Positions 44,429 to 55,295 of a stretch of DNA of 64,000 nt are shown here, in pieces. The number at the start of each line of letters is the position of its first letter. Position 1 is the stretch's first letter. The DNA is from an uncultured Flavobacteriaceae bacterium. Its GTDB lineage: Bacteria; Bacteroidota; Bacteroidia; Flavobacteriales; Flavobacteriaceae. The stretch is taken from contig CANMSA010000003.1 in assembly GCA_947500385.1 (NCBI GenBank), positions 124,001 through 188,000 on the forward strand, given 5' to 3'. The position numbers were made by a program, and so were the translations under genes. Below the pieces are notes generated by a model. That model made no database searches. It worked only from the letters and a program-made list of their open reading frames with translations, and was not told the origin of the DNA.

Positions 44429-44635
44429 TCTAAAGTTCTCTTATTTTGTTGGTTAGTATTTCTAGTCAGTAGGTTAAAAAAAGGTCGGAGCAAACCTGTT
44501 TTTCAAAGTGGGACAAATATGTGAACAAATATTCTAAAAAAAAAATCTGAAGCTATTGAATTTCCGCTTTTTTTTTCCCATGTTCGGCGATCACTTTGGG
44601 CATCTTTAAATATATACTTTTTAGATCAATATTTC

Positions 44636-45037
44636 ATGAGAATTAACGAAATTTCTTTTCGAGTACGTTATGGTGAAACCGACCAAATGGGGGTCGTGTA
44701 TCATGGGAACTATGCACAGTACCTAGAGATTGGCAGGGTAGAGTGGTTAAGGCAATTAGGGGTTTCCTACAAAAGCATGGAGGAAAGTGGGGTGATGCTT
44801 CCGGTAATATCCCTACAGATGAATTTCAAAAAATCCGCTACCTACGACGACCTGATAACCGTACGCACAAAATTAAAGCGAATCCCAACTGTGAAAATTG
44901 AGTTTTGCTTTGAAATCTTCAACGAAAAAAATGAACTTTTGGTCGATGCAAATACCGTTTTGGCTTTTATGGATATGAAGACCATGCGCCCGGTGAGATG
45001 CCCTTCTTATGTGTTGGATCTGATTGAGGACGATTGA
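44636..45037 (+). CDS. Acyl-CoA thioesterase, YbgC/FadM-type hot-dog fold
   Basis: 133 residues, a single hot-dog domain. Signature FRVRYGETDQMGVVYHGNYAQYLEIGR holds the catalytic Asp (TDQMG) and the HGNY motif. Hydrolyses acyl-CoA or acyl-ACP thioesters; the acyl chain is not predictable. Stands alone, divergent from dnaA and convergent with the IMPACT-family gene. The 207-bp gap before it contains A/T-rich runs but no exact -7 box. Confidence 0.92.
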   Translation: MRINEISFRVRYGETDQMGVVYHGNYAQYLEIGRVEWLRQLGVSYKSMEESGVMLPVISLQMNFKKSATYDDLITVRTKLKRIPTVKIEFCFEIFNEKNELLVDANTVLAFMDMKTMRPVRCPSYVLDLIEDD

Positions 45038-45065
45038 AGGTTTTTTTGACCTCCCAAGGGAAATT

Positions 45066-45674
45066 TCAATCCAATTGCTCAATTCGTACGGCCTGCAATT
45101 TCTTGAAAAGCGCTAGGACCTTCTCCAACGATTTCTTGCGCACGGAAAATACGAGTTCACAGTTCAATTCCATCTGTTGTGATACGATTACTAATTGTTG
45201 CTGCTTGATCAAACGCATTACTTGATTCATTTGAACATATTCGAAATACAATTTCACTTGTTGCTGCAAGGTCTTTTCAATAATGTCCGAAGCGGTCAAT
45301 GCCATTTTCGCGCCCATGCGGTAGGCCGAGATCAGCCCGCCTACGCCTAGTTTAGTGCCCCCAAAAACACGGGCCACGGCCACCAAGACATTCGTAAGTT
45401 CAAAAGATTGGATTTGTCCGTATATCGGCATTCCCGCGGAATTATGGGGTTCTCCATCATCATTGGCGCGGTAGGTTACGGCTGTTACTCCCAATTGCCA
45501 GGCATAGCAGACATGGTTGGCACCCGGATGTTTCTTTTTAATACTTTCAATGTGGGCTCTTACCTCATGTTCGTTTTGAATCGGAAAAGCATAGCAGAAA
45601 AACGAACTCTTCTTTTCTTTTAAAAGAGCCATTTCACTTGCATTGCTGATTGTTTTAAAAGTATCGCTATCCAT
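45066..45674 (-). CDS. YigZ/IMPACT-family protein
   Basis: 202 residues. N-terminal UPF0029 domain with KKSSFFCYAFPIQNEHEVRAHIESIKKKHPGANHVCYAW in short blocks, NDDGEPHNSAGMPIYGQI and RVFGGTKLGVGGLISAYRMGAKMAL, followed by a ferredoxin-like C-terminal part (LYFEYVQMNQVMRLIKQQ). Related to eukaryotic IMPACT, which regulates Gcn2; the bacterial role is unclear, perhaps nucleic-acid or ribosome related. Begins 6 bp after the stop of the upstream DMT transporter gene. Confidence 0.92.
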   Translation of the reverse strand: MDSDTFKTISNASEMALLKEKKSSFFCYAFPIQNEHEVRAHIESIKKKHPGANHVCYAWQLGVTAVTYRANDDGEPHNSAGMPIYGQIQSFELTNVLVAVARVFGGTKLGVGGLISAYRMGAKMALTASDIIEKTLQQQVKLYFEYVQMNQVMRLIKQQQLVIVSQQMELNCELVFSVRKKSLEKVLALFKKLQAVRIEQLD

Positions 45675-45680
45675 ATACGG

Positions 45681-46544
45681 TTAAAAGAGTGCTACTAATA
45701 GGATGCTGACTATTGCCAACACGATTCCCCCCCAATTTTTGACACTCAACTTTTCCTTAAATAGCAAAATGCCCAAGAGGGTCGAAAACATTACGATCGC
45801 TACATTATTGATGGTAAATACCGAGGCGCTCGTCAAATCCTCATTTTGAAGTGCGCGTAACAAAAAGTAGATTGAGAAGTAGTTCGGAATTCCCAGCGCT
45901 ATTCCGGCGATTACATTTTTTATGTTGAACCTCAACGGCTTTTGAAAGGATTTTGCCATGATCAAGAGGAAGCCGATGGTCGCGGCCGACCCGAAAACGG
46001 TTGCCGAAAACAAAGGGAATTCTGTTTCATCAATATATCTCTCCTGTACGTATTTAAGACTGGCATCGATGAGTCCTGAACCTAAAAATACCATCATGGG
46101 TAGCAGTAGTGCTTTTTTACCTGTTTTTACGGAACTTTCTTTGTAAGAGGCAAAATACACCGCTATCAGCGCAAGTACAATGCCGATTACCTTCAGGGCT
46201 CCCAGGGCTTCCTTGTAAAGGAATACGCTTAATACCACCGGAATTACCAAAGACATCTTAGTAGCGACCGACGCTACTGACACCCCTACTTTTTGAGCCG
46301 TAGCCGCCATTAAGTTGAATACTATGATAAACAGAAGCCCTAATAAAAAGGTTCCCCAGAACCAAGGTTTTTTGGGTATTTCAACAATGGTCACGGTTCC
46401 CTCATAAAAAAAAAGCCCCACCCCACATGCGACTACATAATTGGTAATGATAGCATAAAGGGTCGTGACTTTATAAATGTCAAAAAGTTTGAAAATCACA
46501 AAAATAAGACTTGAAGAAAGGATACTCAGAGCGAGATACAGCAT
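45681..46544 (-). CDS. EamA/DMT-superfamily transporter
   Basis: 287 residues with about ten membrane helices arranged as two five-helix EamA-like halves: NYVVACGVGLFF, VGVSVASVATKMSLVIPVVLSVFLYKEALG in short blocks, then SATVFGSAATIGFLLIM and VFTINNVAIVMFSTLLGILLFKEKLS. Drug/metabolite-type exporter of unknown substrate. Lies 2 bp after the stop of the HAD gene and in the same direction as it and ribD, so probably one transcript. Confidence 0.9.
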   Translation of the reverse strand: MLYLALSILSSSLIFVIFKLFDIYKVTTLYAIITNYVVACGVGLFFYEGTVTIVEIPKKPWFWGTFLLGLLFIIVFNLMAATAQKVGVSVASVATKMSLVIPVVLSVFLYKEALGALKVIGIVLALIAVYFASYKESSVKTGKKALLLPMMVFLGSGLIDASLKYVQERYIDETEFPLFSATVFGSAATIGFLLIMAKSFQKPLRFNIKNVIAGIALGIPNYFSIYFLLRALQNEDLTSASVFTINNVAIVMFSTLLGILLFKEKLSVKNWGGIVLAIVSILLVALF

Positions 46545-46546
46545 TT

Positions 46547-47152
46547 TTACAATCTTGATTGAAGTTCAACAACATCTTCCCTACCGACCTCTAAATTCCA
46601 GACATGCATTCCCAAGAGTTTTGCACTATCGGTATTTTCTTTGGTGTCATCAATAAAGAGGGTTTCGGCGGCTACCAGACCATTTTTAGATAATACGAAC
46701 TCAAAAATGGCGGCATCAGGTTTCCGAAGCTGTATTTCATGTGAGAGGTAAAATTGTTCAAAACATGCTTTGAAACGATTGTATCGCTGTTGTCCTATAT
46801 TTTCTACAACCTTTTCAATATGCAAGGCGTTGGTATTGCTTAATAAGAAAAGCCGATGGGTACCTCGTTTTGCCAAATTTTCCAGAAACTCTAGTCGGTG
46901 CTCTGGAAAGTCCAGGATCATGGCGTTCCAGATGCGCACAATGTCCCCTTTCTGAGCCGTTGGGTAAACGGTTGATAGCGCTGCAATGAATTCATGGGAT
47001 GAAATGCCTCCTACCTCATAGCGTTTGTTCACCGACAAAATTTCGGGAGTGAGGGTGGTTTGACCGCCAAATTTTTCGATTTCCCGAAATATGACCTCCT
47101 TATCAAGGTTGATGAAAACATCACCAAAATCAAAAATGATATTCTTAATCAT
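46547..47152 (-). CDS. HAD-family hydrolase (YihX-like)
   Basis: 201 residues. HAD motif I near the N-terminus (IIFDFGDVFINLD, with the two aspartates spaced as in the family), motif II LLSNTNALH, Lys in RKPDAAIF, and motif IV FIDDTKEN. The C1 helical cap suggests a small phosphorylated substrate such as a sugar phosphate or FMN; closest by look to YihX-like phosphatases. Overlaps the 3' end of ribD by 8 bp, which raises the possibility that it dephosphorylates the pyrimidine intermediate of riboflavin synthesis; that is inference. Confidence 0.85.
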   Translation of the reverse strand: MIKNIIFDFGDVFINLDKEVIFREIEKFGGQTTLTPEILSVNKRYEVGGISSHEFIAALSTVYPTAQKGDIVRIWNAMILDFPEHRLEFLENLAKRGTHRLFLLSNTNALHIEKVVENIGQQRYNRFKACFEQFYLSHEIQLRKPDAAIFEFVLSKNGLVAAETLFIDDTKENTDSAKLLGMHVWNLEVGREDVVELQSRL

Positions 47153-48206
47153 TGTAGTACATATTTAAAGTATCGGTACCCACTATGGTGGTATTGTATA
47201 GGGCAGTTGTTAGGGTTGGCGCCTTGACTCCATCTTTAAATGAGGTGGCACCTATGAAAATTCGGGCCTCATCCCAAAAACCCTCATCTATAAAGGCCTG
47301 TAGGGTTTGTGCTCCTCCTTCAATTAGTATACTGTTTATATTCATTGAATACGCCAAAGCACAAAGCTGGGGGATGAGTTTTTTTGAAAAATCGAGCAAA
47401 TGAAATTCGACACCTTTCCTAGGTGGTGGCAGGTGCTCTTTACCCGTGAAGAACAAGGTGCGAACGTTGCCATCCTTTACATGTAGGGTATGGGGTATTC
47501 GAGCCTCTTTATCAATAACCAGACGAATCGGGTTTTTTCCCGTCCATTGCCGTACGTCCAGTTTTGGATTGTCTTGAAGCACTGTTTTGGTACCCACCAG
47601 GATGGCCTGTTCCTCACTGCGCCATTGATGCACCAGCTGTCGCGATTGCGAATTGCTGATCCAAACTGGAGCGGGATCCTGCGTTCTTTTTTCATTTAGC
47701 GGGGCAATAAAACCATCTCGTGTCTCTGCCCATTTTAAAATGAGATAGGGCCTTTTTTTCTCGTAAAACGTTAAAAACCGTCTATGATGCTTTCTACAGG
47801 CATCCACTAAAACGTTTGTAATTACTTGGCAGCCATTGTCCTTTAGTTTTTTAATTCCGCGCCCGGCAACTTTCTCATTTGGGTCTAGTATACCGATAAC
47901 GACTTTTGGTATCCGATGTTTTAGAATTAAATCGGCACATGGCGGGGTTTTTCCGAAATGGGAACAAGGCTCCAAGGTCACATAGAGCGTGCTGGCCGAT
48001 AACAATGACGTGTTTTTGACGGATTGGATGGCGTTTACCTCTGCATGTGCTCTGCCATAGGCACTTGTGTACCCTTCACCGATAATACGGTCTTGGTGAA
48101 CTATAACTGCACCAACACTCGGATTTGGGGCGGTAGTTCCCAAACCGTTTTTGGCAATTTGTAGACATCTACGCATGTATTTTTCATCCGTGGCCCGGGT
48201 GCTCAT
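47145..48206 (-). CDS. ribD: Bifunctional riboflavin deaminase/reductase RibD
   Basis: 353 residues from the ATG at 48206; the longer open frame begins with a TTG codon and adds only five residues. N-terminal deaminase with the zinc site HAE (54-56, AHAEVNAI) and PCSHFGKTPPC (Cys81, Cys90); C-terminal reductase with PYLILKWAETRDGFI, WISNSQSRQLVHQWRSEEQAILVGTKTVLQDNPKL in short blocks and ILIEGGAQTLQAFI. It catalyses two consecutive steps of riboflavin synthesis. Overlaps the HAD gene by 8 bp; divergent from prmC. Confidence 0.95.
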   Translation of the reverse strand: MSTRATDEKYMRRCLQIAKNGLGTTAPNPSVGAVIVHQDRIIGEGYTSAYGRAHAEVNAIQSVKNTSLLSASTLYVTLEPCSHFGKTPPCADLILKHRIPKVVIGILDPNEKVAGRGIKKLKDNGCQVITNVLVDACRKHHRRFLTFYEKKRPYLILKWAETRDGFIAPLNEKRTQDPAPVWISNSQSRQLVHQWRSEEQAILVGTKTVLQDNPKLDVRQWTGKNPIRLVIDKEARIPHTLHVKDGNVRTLFFTGKEHLPPPRKGVEFHLLDFSKKLIPQLCALAYSMNINSILIEGGAQTLQAFIDEGFWDEARIFIGATSFKDGVKAPTLTTALYNTTIVGTDTLNMYYND

Positions 48207-48317
48207 TTTTTGAGGTATCAAATTTTAGGAAACTACACAATTCATGTATCTTCACACAGCAAAAATAGAACTTTAATTACGACCAAATTCTACGGTTTCT
48301 AACCATTGTTTCAAGGA

Positions 48318-49220
48318 ATGTTATTAAAAGAAATCAAAACAATCTATCATAGGGAGTTAGATGCCTTGTATTCAAAGGAAGAGGTAGTCAGTTTTTTCTA
48401 TATCGCAATTCAACATTACTTGAACTTGGAGCGTTTTGTTCTCGCTATGCGACCTAATTTGGTGATTTCAAAGAAAGAGGAACAGCCCTTGTTTGAAACA
48501 CTTGCGCAGTTAAAGGTGCACCGCCCTATTCAGTACATCATAGGTGAAACGCATTTTATGGAACTAGACTTTGTTGTGAACGAGGCGGTGTTGATTCCCC
48601 GGCCAGAGACCGAGGATTTGGTACGATGGGTGATCGAAGATGTGCGAAGTGTAAAATGTGAAATCCTACAAAAAAACAAGCAAGCTAAAACGTCTTTGAA
48701 CGGGCCGGCGGCTGTTCAAATACTTGATATAGGTACCGGTAGCGGTTGTATCGCGGTAGCCCTTGCGAAAAACCTTCCGAATACCAAGGTGTTCGCCCTC
48801 GATGTTTCTTCGCATGCGCTTGAGGTGGCTCGGACAAATGCAATTCGAAACGGTGCTTCCGTTACCTTTATAACAGCGGATATCCTGTCCTTAAAAGAAT
48901 TGGAGGTTCCAATAAATGTGATTGTTTCGAATCCACCCTATGTGCGGGAATCGGAAAAACGGGAAATGGAACCAAACGTTTTGGACCATGAGCCCGGTTT
49001 GGCCCTGTTCGTTCCGGATGACGACCCATTGCTCTTTTACAAAAAAATCGTGCAGTTTGCCGAAAACAATCTTGCCAAAAGGGGAAGTTTGTTTTTAGAG
49101 ATAAATCAATACTTGGGCGAAGAAACGAAATCGCTTTTTAACGCCGCTATTTGGACAGGCGTACAGCTTCGTAAGGATATGTATGGGAATGATAGAATGG
49201 TATCGGCAACCTTAAAATAA
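48318..49220 (+). CDS. prmC: Release factor glutamine methyltransferase
   Basis: 300 residues from the ATG at 48318; the open frame extends to a TTG at 48306. PrmC methylates the glutamine of the GGQ motif in peptide-chain release factors. N-terminal helical domain, then RPIQYIIGETHFMELDFVVNEAVLIPRPETEDLV in short blocks, SAM motif ILDIGTGSGCIAVALAK, FALDVSSHALEVAR and the catalytic IVSNPPYV. Divergent from ribD; the RidA gene follows 3 bp after its stop. Confidence 0.95.
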   Translation: MLLKEIKTIYHRELDALYSKEEVVSFFYIAIQHYLNLERFVLAMRPNLVISKKEEQPLFETLAQLKVHRPIQYIIGETHFMELDFVVNEAVLIPRPETEDLVRWVIEDVRSVKCEILQKNKQAKTSLNGPAAVQILDIGTGSGCIAVALAKNLPNTKVFALDVSSHALEVARTNAIRNGASVTFITADILSLKELEVPINVIVSNPPYVRESEKREMEPNVLDHEPGLALFVPDDDPLLFYKKIVQFAENNLAKRGSLFLEINQYLGEETKSLFNAAIWTGVQLRKDMYGNDRMVSATLK

Positions 49221-49223
49221 AAT

Positions 49224-49613
49224 ATGGGTAAAAAGTATATTACAACGGGAGCGGGGCTGCCAAAATGGGCGAACCCTATAAGCCATGCGGTCGTAGCGAA
49301 TAATATGTGCTTTGTAAGTGGACAATTGGCTGTGAATGAGAACGGGGAGTATGTCGCAGGAACAATTGAGGAAGAGACCGAAATGGCATTTGCGAATTTT
49401 TTTGCGGCTCTTGCCAATGCCGGCTTTTCAAAAAGCGAAGTGACGTTTGTTGATATTGCTTTTGATAACCTGAACGACTTAGCCGTGGTAAATAGCATTT
49501 TTATAAATATCTTCCCAGAGGGTAAAAGACCTGCAAGAACTATTTATGAAGCTGCAGCCCTGCCATTTGGCGGTAAAGTGAAGGTAACGGGAACTGCAGT
49601 TCGGGATTTGTAA
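49224..49613 (+). CDS. RidA-family protein (YjgF/YER057c/UK114)
   Basis: 129 residues. Trimeric fold that hydrolyses reactive enamine/imine intermediates of amino-acid metabolism. Signatures NPISHAVVANNMCFVSGQLAVNE, the substrate-contact Arg in GKRPARTIYEAAALPFGGKVKV. The start block (GAGLPKWANPISH) differs from the usual GPYSQ motif, so it belongs to a subfamily rather than to canonical RidA. Follows prmC by 3 bp and is probably co-transcribed. Confidence 0.85.
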   Translation: MGKKYITTGAGLPKWANPISHAVVANNMCFVSGQLAVNENGEYVAGTIEEETEMAFANFFAALANAGFSKSEVTFVDIAFDNLNDLAVVNSIFINIFPEGKRPARTIYEAAALPFGGKVKVTGTAVRDL

Positions 49614-49705
49614 GATGTTCGGGTGTTTGTAAATTGTTCATTCGGTATTCCGGAACCGGCACTTTACAGCAGTCGAGCTTCGAAAAGCGTTTAATAAAAA
49701 TGTAC

Positions 49706-50287
49706 ATGAAAAGTATCGTAGTATTTTGTGGAAGCAGTGAGGGGACCGATCCACAGGTGTTGGAACATGCGCATGAACTTGGGGCCGCCTTGGCGGGTCG
49801 TAGTATAGATCTTGTCTATGGGGCGGCAATCATAGGCGTCATGGGCAAAGTGGCCCAAGGTGCATTGGATAATGGCGGAAAGGTCATCGGAGTAATTCCT
49901 GATTTTCTGATGTTAAAAGAAGTATATCATCCCGGACTTAGTCAGTTGATCGTAACTGAAAATATGCACGAGCGTAAACTAAAAATGCACGAACTTTCCG
50001 ATGGTATCATAACACTTCCCGGCGGATATGGTACATTGGAAGAACTTTTTGAAATGATTACTTGGGCACAATTGGGATTACATCAAAAACCCATTGGCAT
50101 TTTAAACACAAACGGGTTTTATAACGAGCTGTTGGCAATGCTGCGGAAGATGGTTGCCCAAGGTTTTCTGAAGCAGGAAAACTACGAGATGTTGTTAGTG
50201 GATGAGACGGTTACCGGACTCCTTGAAAAAATGAAAGAATACAAACCCTTGCCATTGCCAAAATGGATTCAAAAAGATCAGGTATAA
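49706..50287 (+). CDS. LOG-family (TIGR00730) nucleoside-monophosphate phosphoribohydrolase
   Basis: 193 residues from the ATG at 49706 (MKSIVVFCGSSEGTDP), the family start; upstream in-frame starts at 49700 and 49634 add unconserved residues. The catalytic motif PGGYGTLEELFEMITWAQ is intact, with GAAIIGVMGKVAQGALDNGGKVIGVIPDFL before it. Homologues release cytokinin-like bases or degrade purine monophosphates. In the same direction as RidA and ligA; the 67-bp gap to ligA contains no obvious terminator. Confidence 0.9.
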   Translation: MKSIVVFCGSSEGTDPQVLEHAHELGAALAGRSIDLVYGAAIIGVMGKVAQGALDNGGKVIGVIPDFLMLKEVYHPGLSQLIVTENMHERKLKMHELSDGIITLPGGYGTLEELFEMITWAQLGLHQKPIGILNTNGFYNELLAMLRKMVAQGFLKQENYEMLLVDETVTGLLEKMKEYKPLPLPKWIQKDQV

Positions 50288-50318
50288 CCTTTGCATAAAG
50301 CCATGTCCATTTTAATAA

Positions 50319-52352
<2,034 letters not shown>

Positions 52353-52358
52353 TATAGT

Positions 52359-52949
52359 ATGATAACAAATACCACCAACCGCTTTTGGTTTGTTCTTCTT
52401 TCAATGGGGGCGTTTATGGTGCGCAATCGGTCTTTTCGAAAATGGTTTTGGTTACCGCTACTAATGCTCGCCTTGGGTTTTTTGATTCCTCAAAAGATGG
52501 TAATCCCTGTAAAGGGGGCAACCGTTAAAAGCTGGAATGAAAAATCGTTTTGGGCCTATCCTTGGGGAAGTTCCATTACCCATAAGGGAATTGATATTTT
52601 TGCCCAAAAGGGAACAGACGTGATAGCGGCCACCAAAGGCATCGTCATCTATACCCATGAAGGCGGGAAAGGTGGGAAATCGGTTATGGTATTAGGCCCT
52701 AAGTGGCGATTTCATTACTATGCCCATTTAGACGAAATTAAGACCGTTGTTTTTAAGCCTTTATCGAGGGGCACGGTTATTGGCACGGTAGGGGATACCG
52801 GAAATGCCAAAGGAAAACCTGCTCATTTGCATTATGCCATCACCTCGCCATTTCCCTATCCCCACTTATACGACGACGTATCGGTGCAAGGATGGAAACG
52901 CATGTTCTATTTAAACCCCGATCTTTGGTTGCGAAAAAAAGCGAATTGA
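52359..52949 (+). CDS. M23-family metallopeptidase, membrane-anchored
   Basis: 196 residues from the ATG at 52359; an alternative ATG at 52416 (MVRNRSFRKW) would give 177 residues and one rather than two hydrophobic segments, and the choice is unsure. The catalytic domain shows the LytM/lysostaphin pattern: HKGIDIFAQKGTDV (His and Asp zinc ligands), a central YYAHLDEI, VGDTGNAKGKPAHLHYAI with the HxH motif. Cuts peptide cross-links of peptidoglycan, or serves as a regulator of such enzymes. 6 bp after ligA and 5 bp before a small orphan. Confidence 0.88.
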   Translation: MITNTTNRFWFVLLSMGAFMVRNRSFRKWFWLPLLMLALGFLIPQKMVIPVKGATVKSWNEKSFWAYPWGSSITHKGIDIFAQKGTDVIAATKGIVIYTHEGGKGGKSVMVLGPKWRFHYYAHLDEIKTVVFKPLSRGTVIGTVGDTGNAKGKPAHLHYAITSPFPYPHLYDDVSVQGWKRMFYLNPDLWLRKKAN

Positions 52950-52954
52950 TATTG

Positions 52955-53260
52955 ATGAAAAGTGAACCGACTACGTACCTAGAATTTCAAGAATCTTTTG
53001 GAAGGCAGACACCCCCTGAAACATGGAGTAACCTCCTGAAGGCCCTGTGGTATGACGCTAAAGGGGAATGGCAAAAAGCGCATGAGCTTGCAGAGGCCCT
53101 ACAAGATGATTTAGGGAATTGGGTACACGCGTATTTACACCGGAAGGAAGGGGATACATTCAACGCAGGCTATTGGTACCGATGTGCCGGTAAGGTATTC
53201 CCGGAAATCGACTTAGAAGTGGAACACCGGTATATTTTTGAGGCCATTGTACATCACTAA
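52955..53260 (+). CDS. Small conserved-looking orphan
   Basis: 101 residues from the ATG at 52955, 5 bp after the M23 peptidase stop. Soluble, rich in Trp, Glu and His (TPPETWSNLLKALWYDAKGEWQKAHELAEAL, GNWVHAYLHRKEGDTFNAGYWYR), and mostly helical, resembling one and a half TPR-like units. No known motif. The tight spacing suggests the third gene of a ligA-M23-orphan operon. Function unknown. Confidence 0.65.
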   Translation: MKSEPTTYLEFQESFGRQTPPETWSNLLKALWYDAKGEWQKAHELAEALQDDLGNWVHAYLHRKEGDTFNAGYWYRCAGKVFPEIDLEVEHRYIFEAIVHH

Positions 53261-53273
53261 ATAGGGTGTTGGT

Positions 53274-53489
53274 TCAGTTGTTCGATTTCATTCCCAATAG
53301 GAGTACAAGTAGGATGGGGATGGAAAATACAAACCATAGTTTAAATGCGAATAGCAGCACGATTACAATGGTGGTCAGAAAAAGGAAGCAAACAATGTAA
53401 AAGGCTCCTTTTTTTATGTTTTTTTCAATGTAGCCGTCCACAAGATAACATAGGAGGGGAACAAGGCTGAAAGGTAGTAAGAGAACCAT
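53274..53489 (-). CDS. Small hydrophobic membrane protein
   Basis: 71 residues from the ATG at 53489, chosen because the longer open frame (to 53633) runs inside the upstream gene and begins with unlikely residues. Almost entirely hydrophobic, about two to three membrane helices (MVLLLPFSLVPLLCYLVDGY, AFYIVCFLFLTTIVIVLLFAF, LWFVFSIPILLVLLLGM). No family recognised. 19 bp downstream of the stop of the TPR-like membrane protein gene, so probably co-transcribed. Confidence 0.55.
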   Translation of the reverse strand: MVLLLPFSLVPLLCYLVDGYIEKNIKKGAFYIVCFLFLTTIVIVLLFAFKLWFVFSIPILLVLLLGMKSNN

Positions 53490-53508
53490 GCTGTAACAAC
53501 GATAAAAA

Positions 53509-54162
53509 CTAACGATCCGTGTGTAGCTTGGTATCGAAAATGGCTGCGATTTCTTGAAGATCGGTATTATCGGGTTGTAGGGATAGTAGTTTTTTGGCCA
53601 ACACTTGTCCGGCAGTGCAATCGGTACTTTCATTAAGGCATTTGTAGCTGTAAGCCGTTAACAAGCGGAAGTTGGCATCGTATTCCTGTGGGTACAAGGC
53701 ACCTGCTTTTTTGTATTGAAATATGGCGTTGTTCCAGTGTTTTTCATGAAGATATCGATCTCCGTCGTTGATGAAAAACAAGTAATCGGCCTTTCGTTTT
53801 TCTTCGCGATTTTTGAATTGTTCCCTCTCTGAATAGTGGGGATAGGGGTGAAACGCACCTGAATTCCATGCGCTTAGGGCAAAACTCCTTAAGACAACTA
53901 GCATTAATAGTGTAATGGAAAAGGGGATCAAGAACCGTCTCCATTGTTTCTTGGCATGTTGATGTATGTATTCCCCGATCTTTCGCCGCTTTTCCGCGCT
54001 AATTTTTTTACTGGGTACTTTTCCCTTAGGGGCTTTGTGGAACTTTTTTTGACCCGCTAGAAAACCTTCTTCCTTGTCAAAGATTTTTTTCCTTCGCAAC
54101 AATTTTCGATTTTCTCGAAGACTTTGTGTGATCGCTTGCATATGTCCGCCTCCGCTCATCAT
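53509..54162 (-). CDS. Membrane protein with C-terminal TPR-like region
   Basis: 217 residues. The N-terminal 70 or so are strongly basic (RENRKLLRRKKIFDKEE, SKKISAEKRRKIGEY), followed by one membrane helix (about 77-95, FLIPFSITLLMLVVLRSFAL) and an outer part resembling TPR units (GDRYLHEKHWNNAIFQYKKAGALYPQEYDANFRLLTAY). Two adjacent ATG codons begin the frame; a later Met (residue 8) is possible. Family unknown, but the N-terminal GGGHM block resembles small flavobacterial membrane proteins I have seen. Confidence 0.65.
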   Translation of the reverse strand: MMSGGGHMQAITQSLRENRKLLRRKKIFDKEEGFLAGQKKFHKAPKGKVPSKKISAEKRRKIGEYIHQHAKKQWRRFLIPFSITLLMLVVLRSFALSAWNSGAFHPYPHYSEREQFKNREEKRKADYLFFINDGDRYLHEKHWNNAIFQYKKAGALYPQEYDANFRLLTAYSYKCLNESTDCTAGQVLAKKLLSLQPDNTDLQEIAAIFDTKLHTDR

Positions 54163-54319
54163 TTTTATATATGAGTCTTGGAAAAGAGAAAAATGTTACG
54201 GCTTTGCTACGACCACGGCTTTAAATGACAAAACGCAGTAAGCTCTCCAGGACACTTTAAAGCAGTTATATACAAGCAACCAAGCTTGGTGAAGATGGCC
54301 CTACACTTCTTTTTAGGAC

Positions 54320-55231
54320 TTATACGCTGATACTAACCCCTGAGGCTGCTAGGTTCTTTTGGTCATCAAAATAGAAATCTATTCGTCCGAGGTTTACTCC
54401 GAAACAACCTACTTGGTTTACAAGTACATTTCGGCTGTCTCCATTTTTAACGATGGTGGGTTTGTCTAAAAACGTATGGGTATGTCCGCCAATAATCAAA
54501 TCGGTATGCTTGGTTTTACTGGCAAGTTCAAGGTCATACGGTTTTTGTGTATTTTGATATTGGTACCCAAGGTGGGAAAGGCATACAATAATATCACAAT
54601 CTTCCGTTTCCTTCAGTGTTTTTTCAGTATCAACGGCAACCTCATAGGGGTTCAAATAGAGCGTTTCTTTGTAAAGTGCCTTTGTAACAAGTCCGTTCAG
54701 TTCAATACCTACCCCATAGACACCAATTTTAATGCCGTCTATGAGGTATGTTTTATAGGGTTTTACATGACTGTCCAATACGGTATTGGTAAAATCATAG
54801 TTGGCGTTGATCAATTCAAACGATGCATGGGGTAGTTGGGCATAGAGTCCTTCTATTCCATTGTCGAAATCGTGATTGCCGATGGTGGCTGCATCGTATT
54901 TTAACATCGACATAAGTTTGAACTCCAATTCCCCTCCATAAAAATTAAAGTAGGGCGTTCCTTGAAAAATATCCCCTGCATCGAATAACAGCGTATTTGG
55001 GTTTTCTTTCCGTATCCGGTCGACCAGGGAAGCGCGTCTTGCAAGTCCTCCTAAACTGGGGAACTGACTATGGTCTTGGGGAAATGCATCAATGTGACTG
55101 TGCACGTCATTGGTGTGCAAGATGGTAACTTTCTTTTTGGCGGAAAGTGCGCACGATTGCAGGGAAAGTCCTCCCATACCAACCAGGGCCGTGGAAGCCG
55201 AAACATTTTTTAAGAATTTTCTTCGTTCCAT
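54320..55231 (-). CDS. 5'-nucleotidase/UshA-type metallophosphatase, catalytic half
   Basis: 303 residues. A Tat-like signal (ERRKFLKN, then a hydrophobic run) leads to a calcineurin-type metallophosphatase: LHTNDVHSHID (metal ligands), DAGDIFQGTP, IGNHDFDNG, VCLSHLG, IIGGHTHTFLD. This is the N-terminal catalytic domain of UshA/SurE-like 5'-nucleotidases, which release nucleosides and phosphate in the periplasm. The C-terminal substrate-binding domain is missing here and is encoded by the next gene upstream (55296-56060), so the enzyme is split in two. Confidence 0.9.
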   Translation of the reverse strand: MERRKFLKNVSASTALVGMGGLSLQSCALSAKKKVTILHTNDVHSHIDAFPQDHSQFPSLGGLARRASLVDRIRKENPNTLLFDAGDIFQGTPYFNFYGGELEFKLMSMLKYDAATIGNHDFDNGIEGLYAQLPHASFELINANYDFTNTVLDSHVKPYKTYLIDGIKIGVYGVGIELNGLVTKALYKETLYLNPYEVAVDTEKTLKETEDCDIIVCLSHLGYQYQNTQKPYDLELASKTKHTDLIIGGHTHTFLDKPTIVKNGDSRNVLVNQVGCFGVNLGRIDFYFDDQKNLAASGVSISV

Positions 55232-55295
55232 ATGAGATAGCTAAAGCGTATTTTTATTCAGTTCAGGTTTTAAATTACCCCTACATGAAGCGCAT

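Noticed and set aside
44429-44635. Possible replication origin beside dnaA
   Set aside because: No TTATCCACA-like boxes are visible in the gap, only A/T-rich runs; dnaA is often away from oriC in Bacteroidota.
54279-54290. 12-bp palindrome ACCAAGCTTGGT
   Set aside because: It lies just past the 3' end of the metallophosphatase gene without a U tract and with no promoter beside it; likely incidental.
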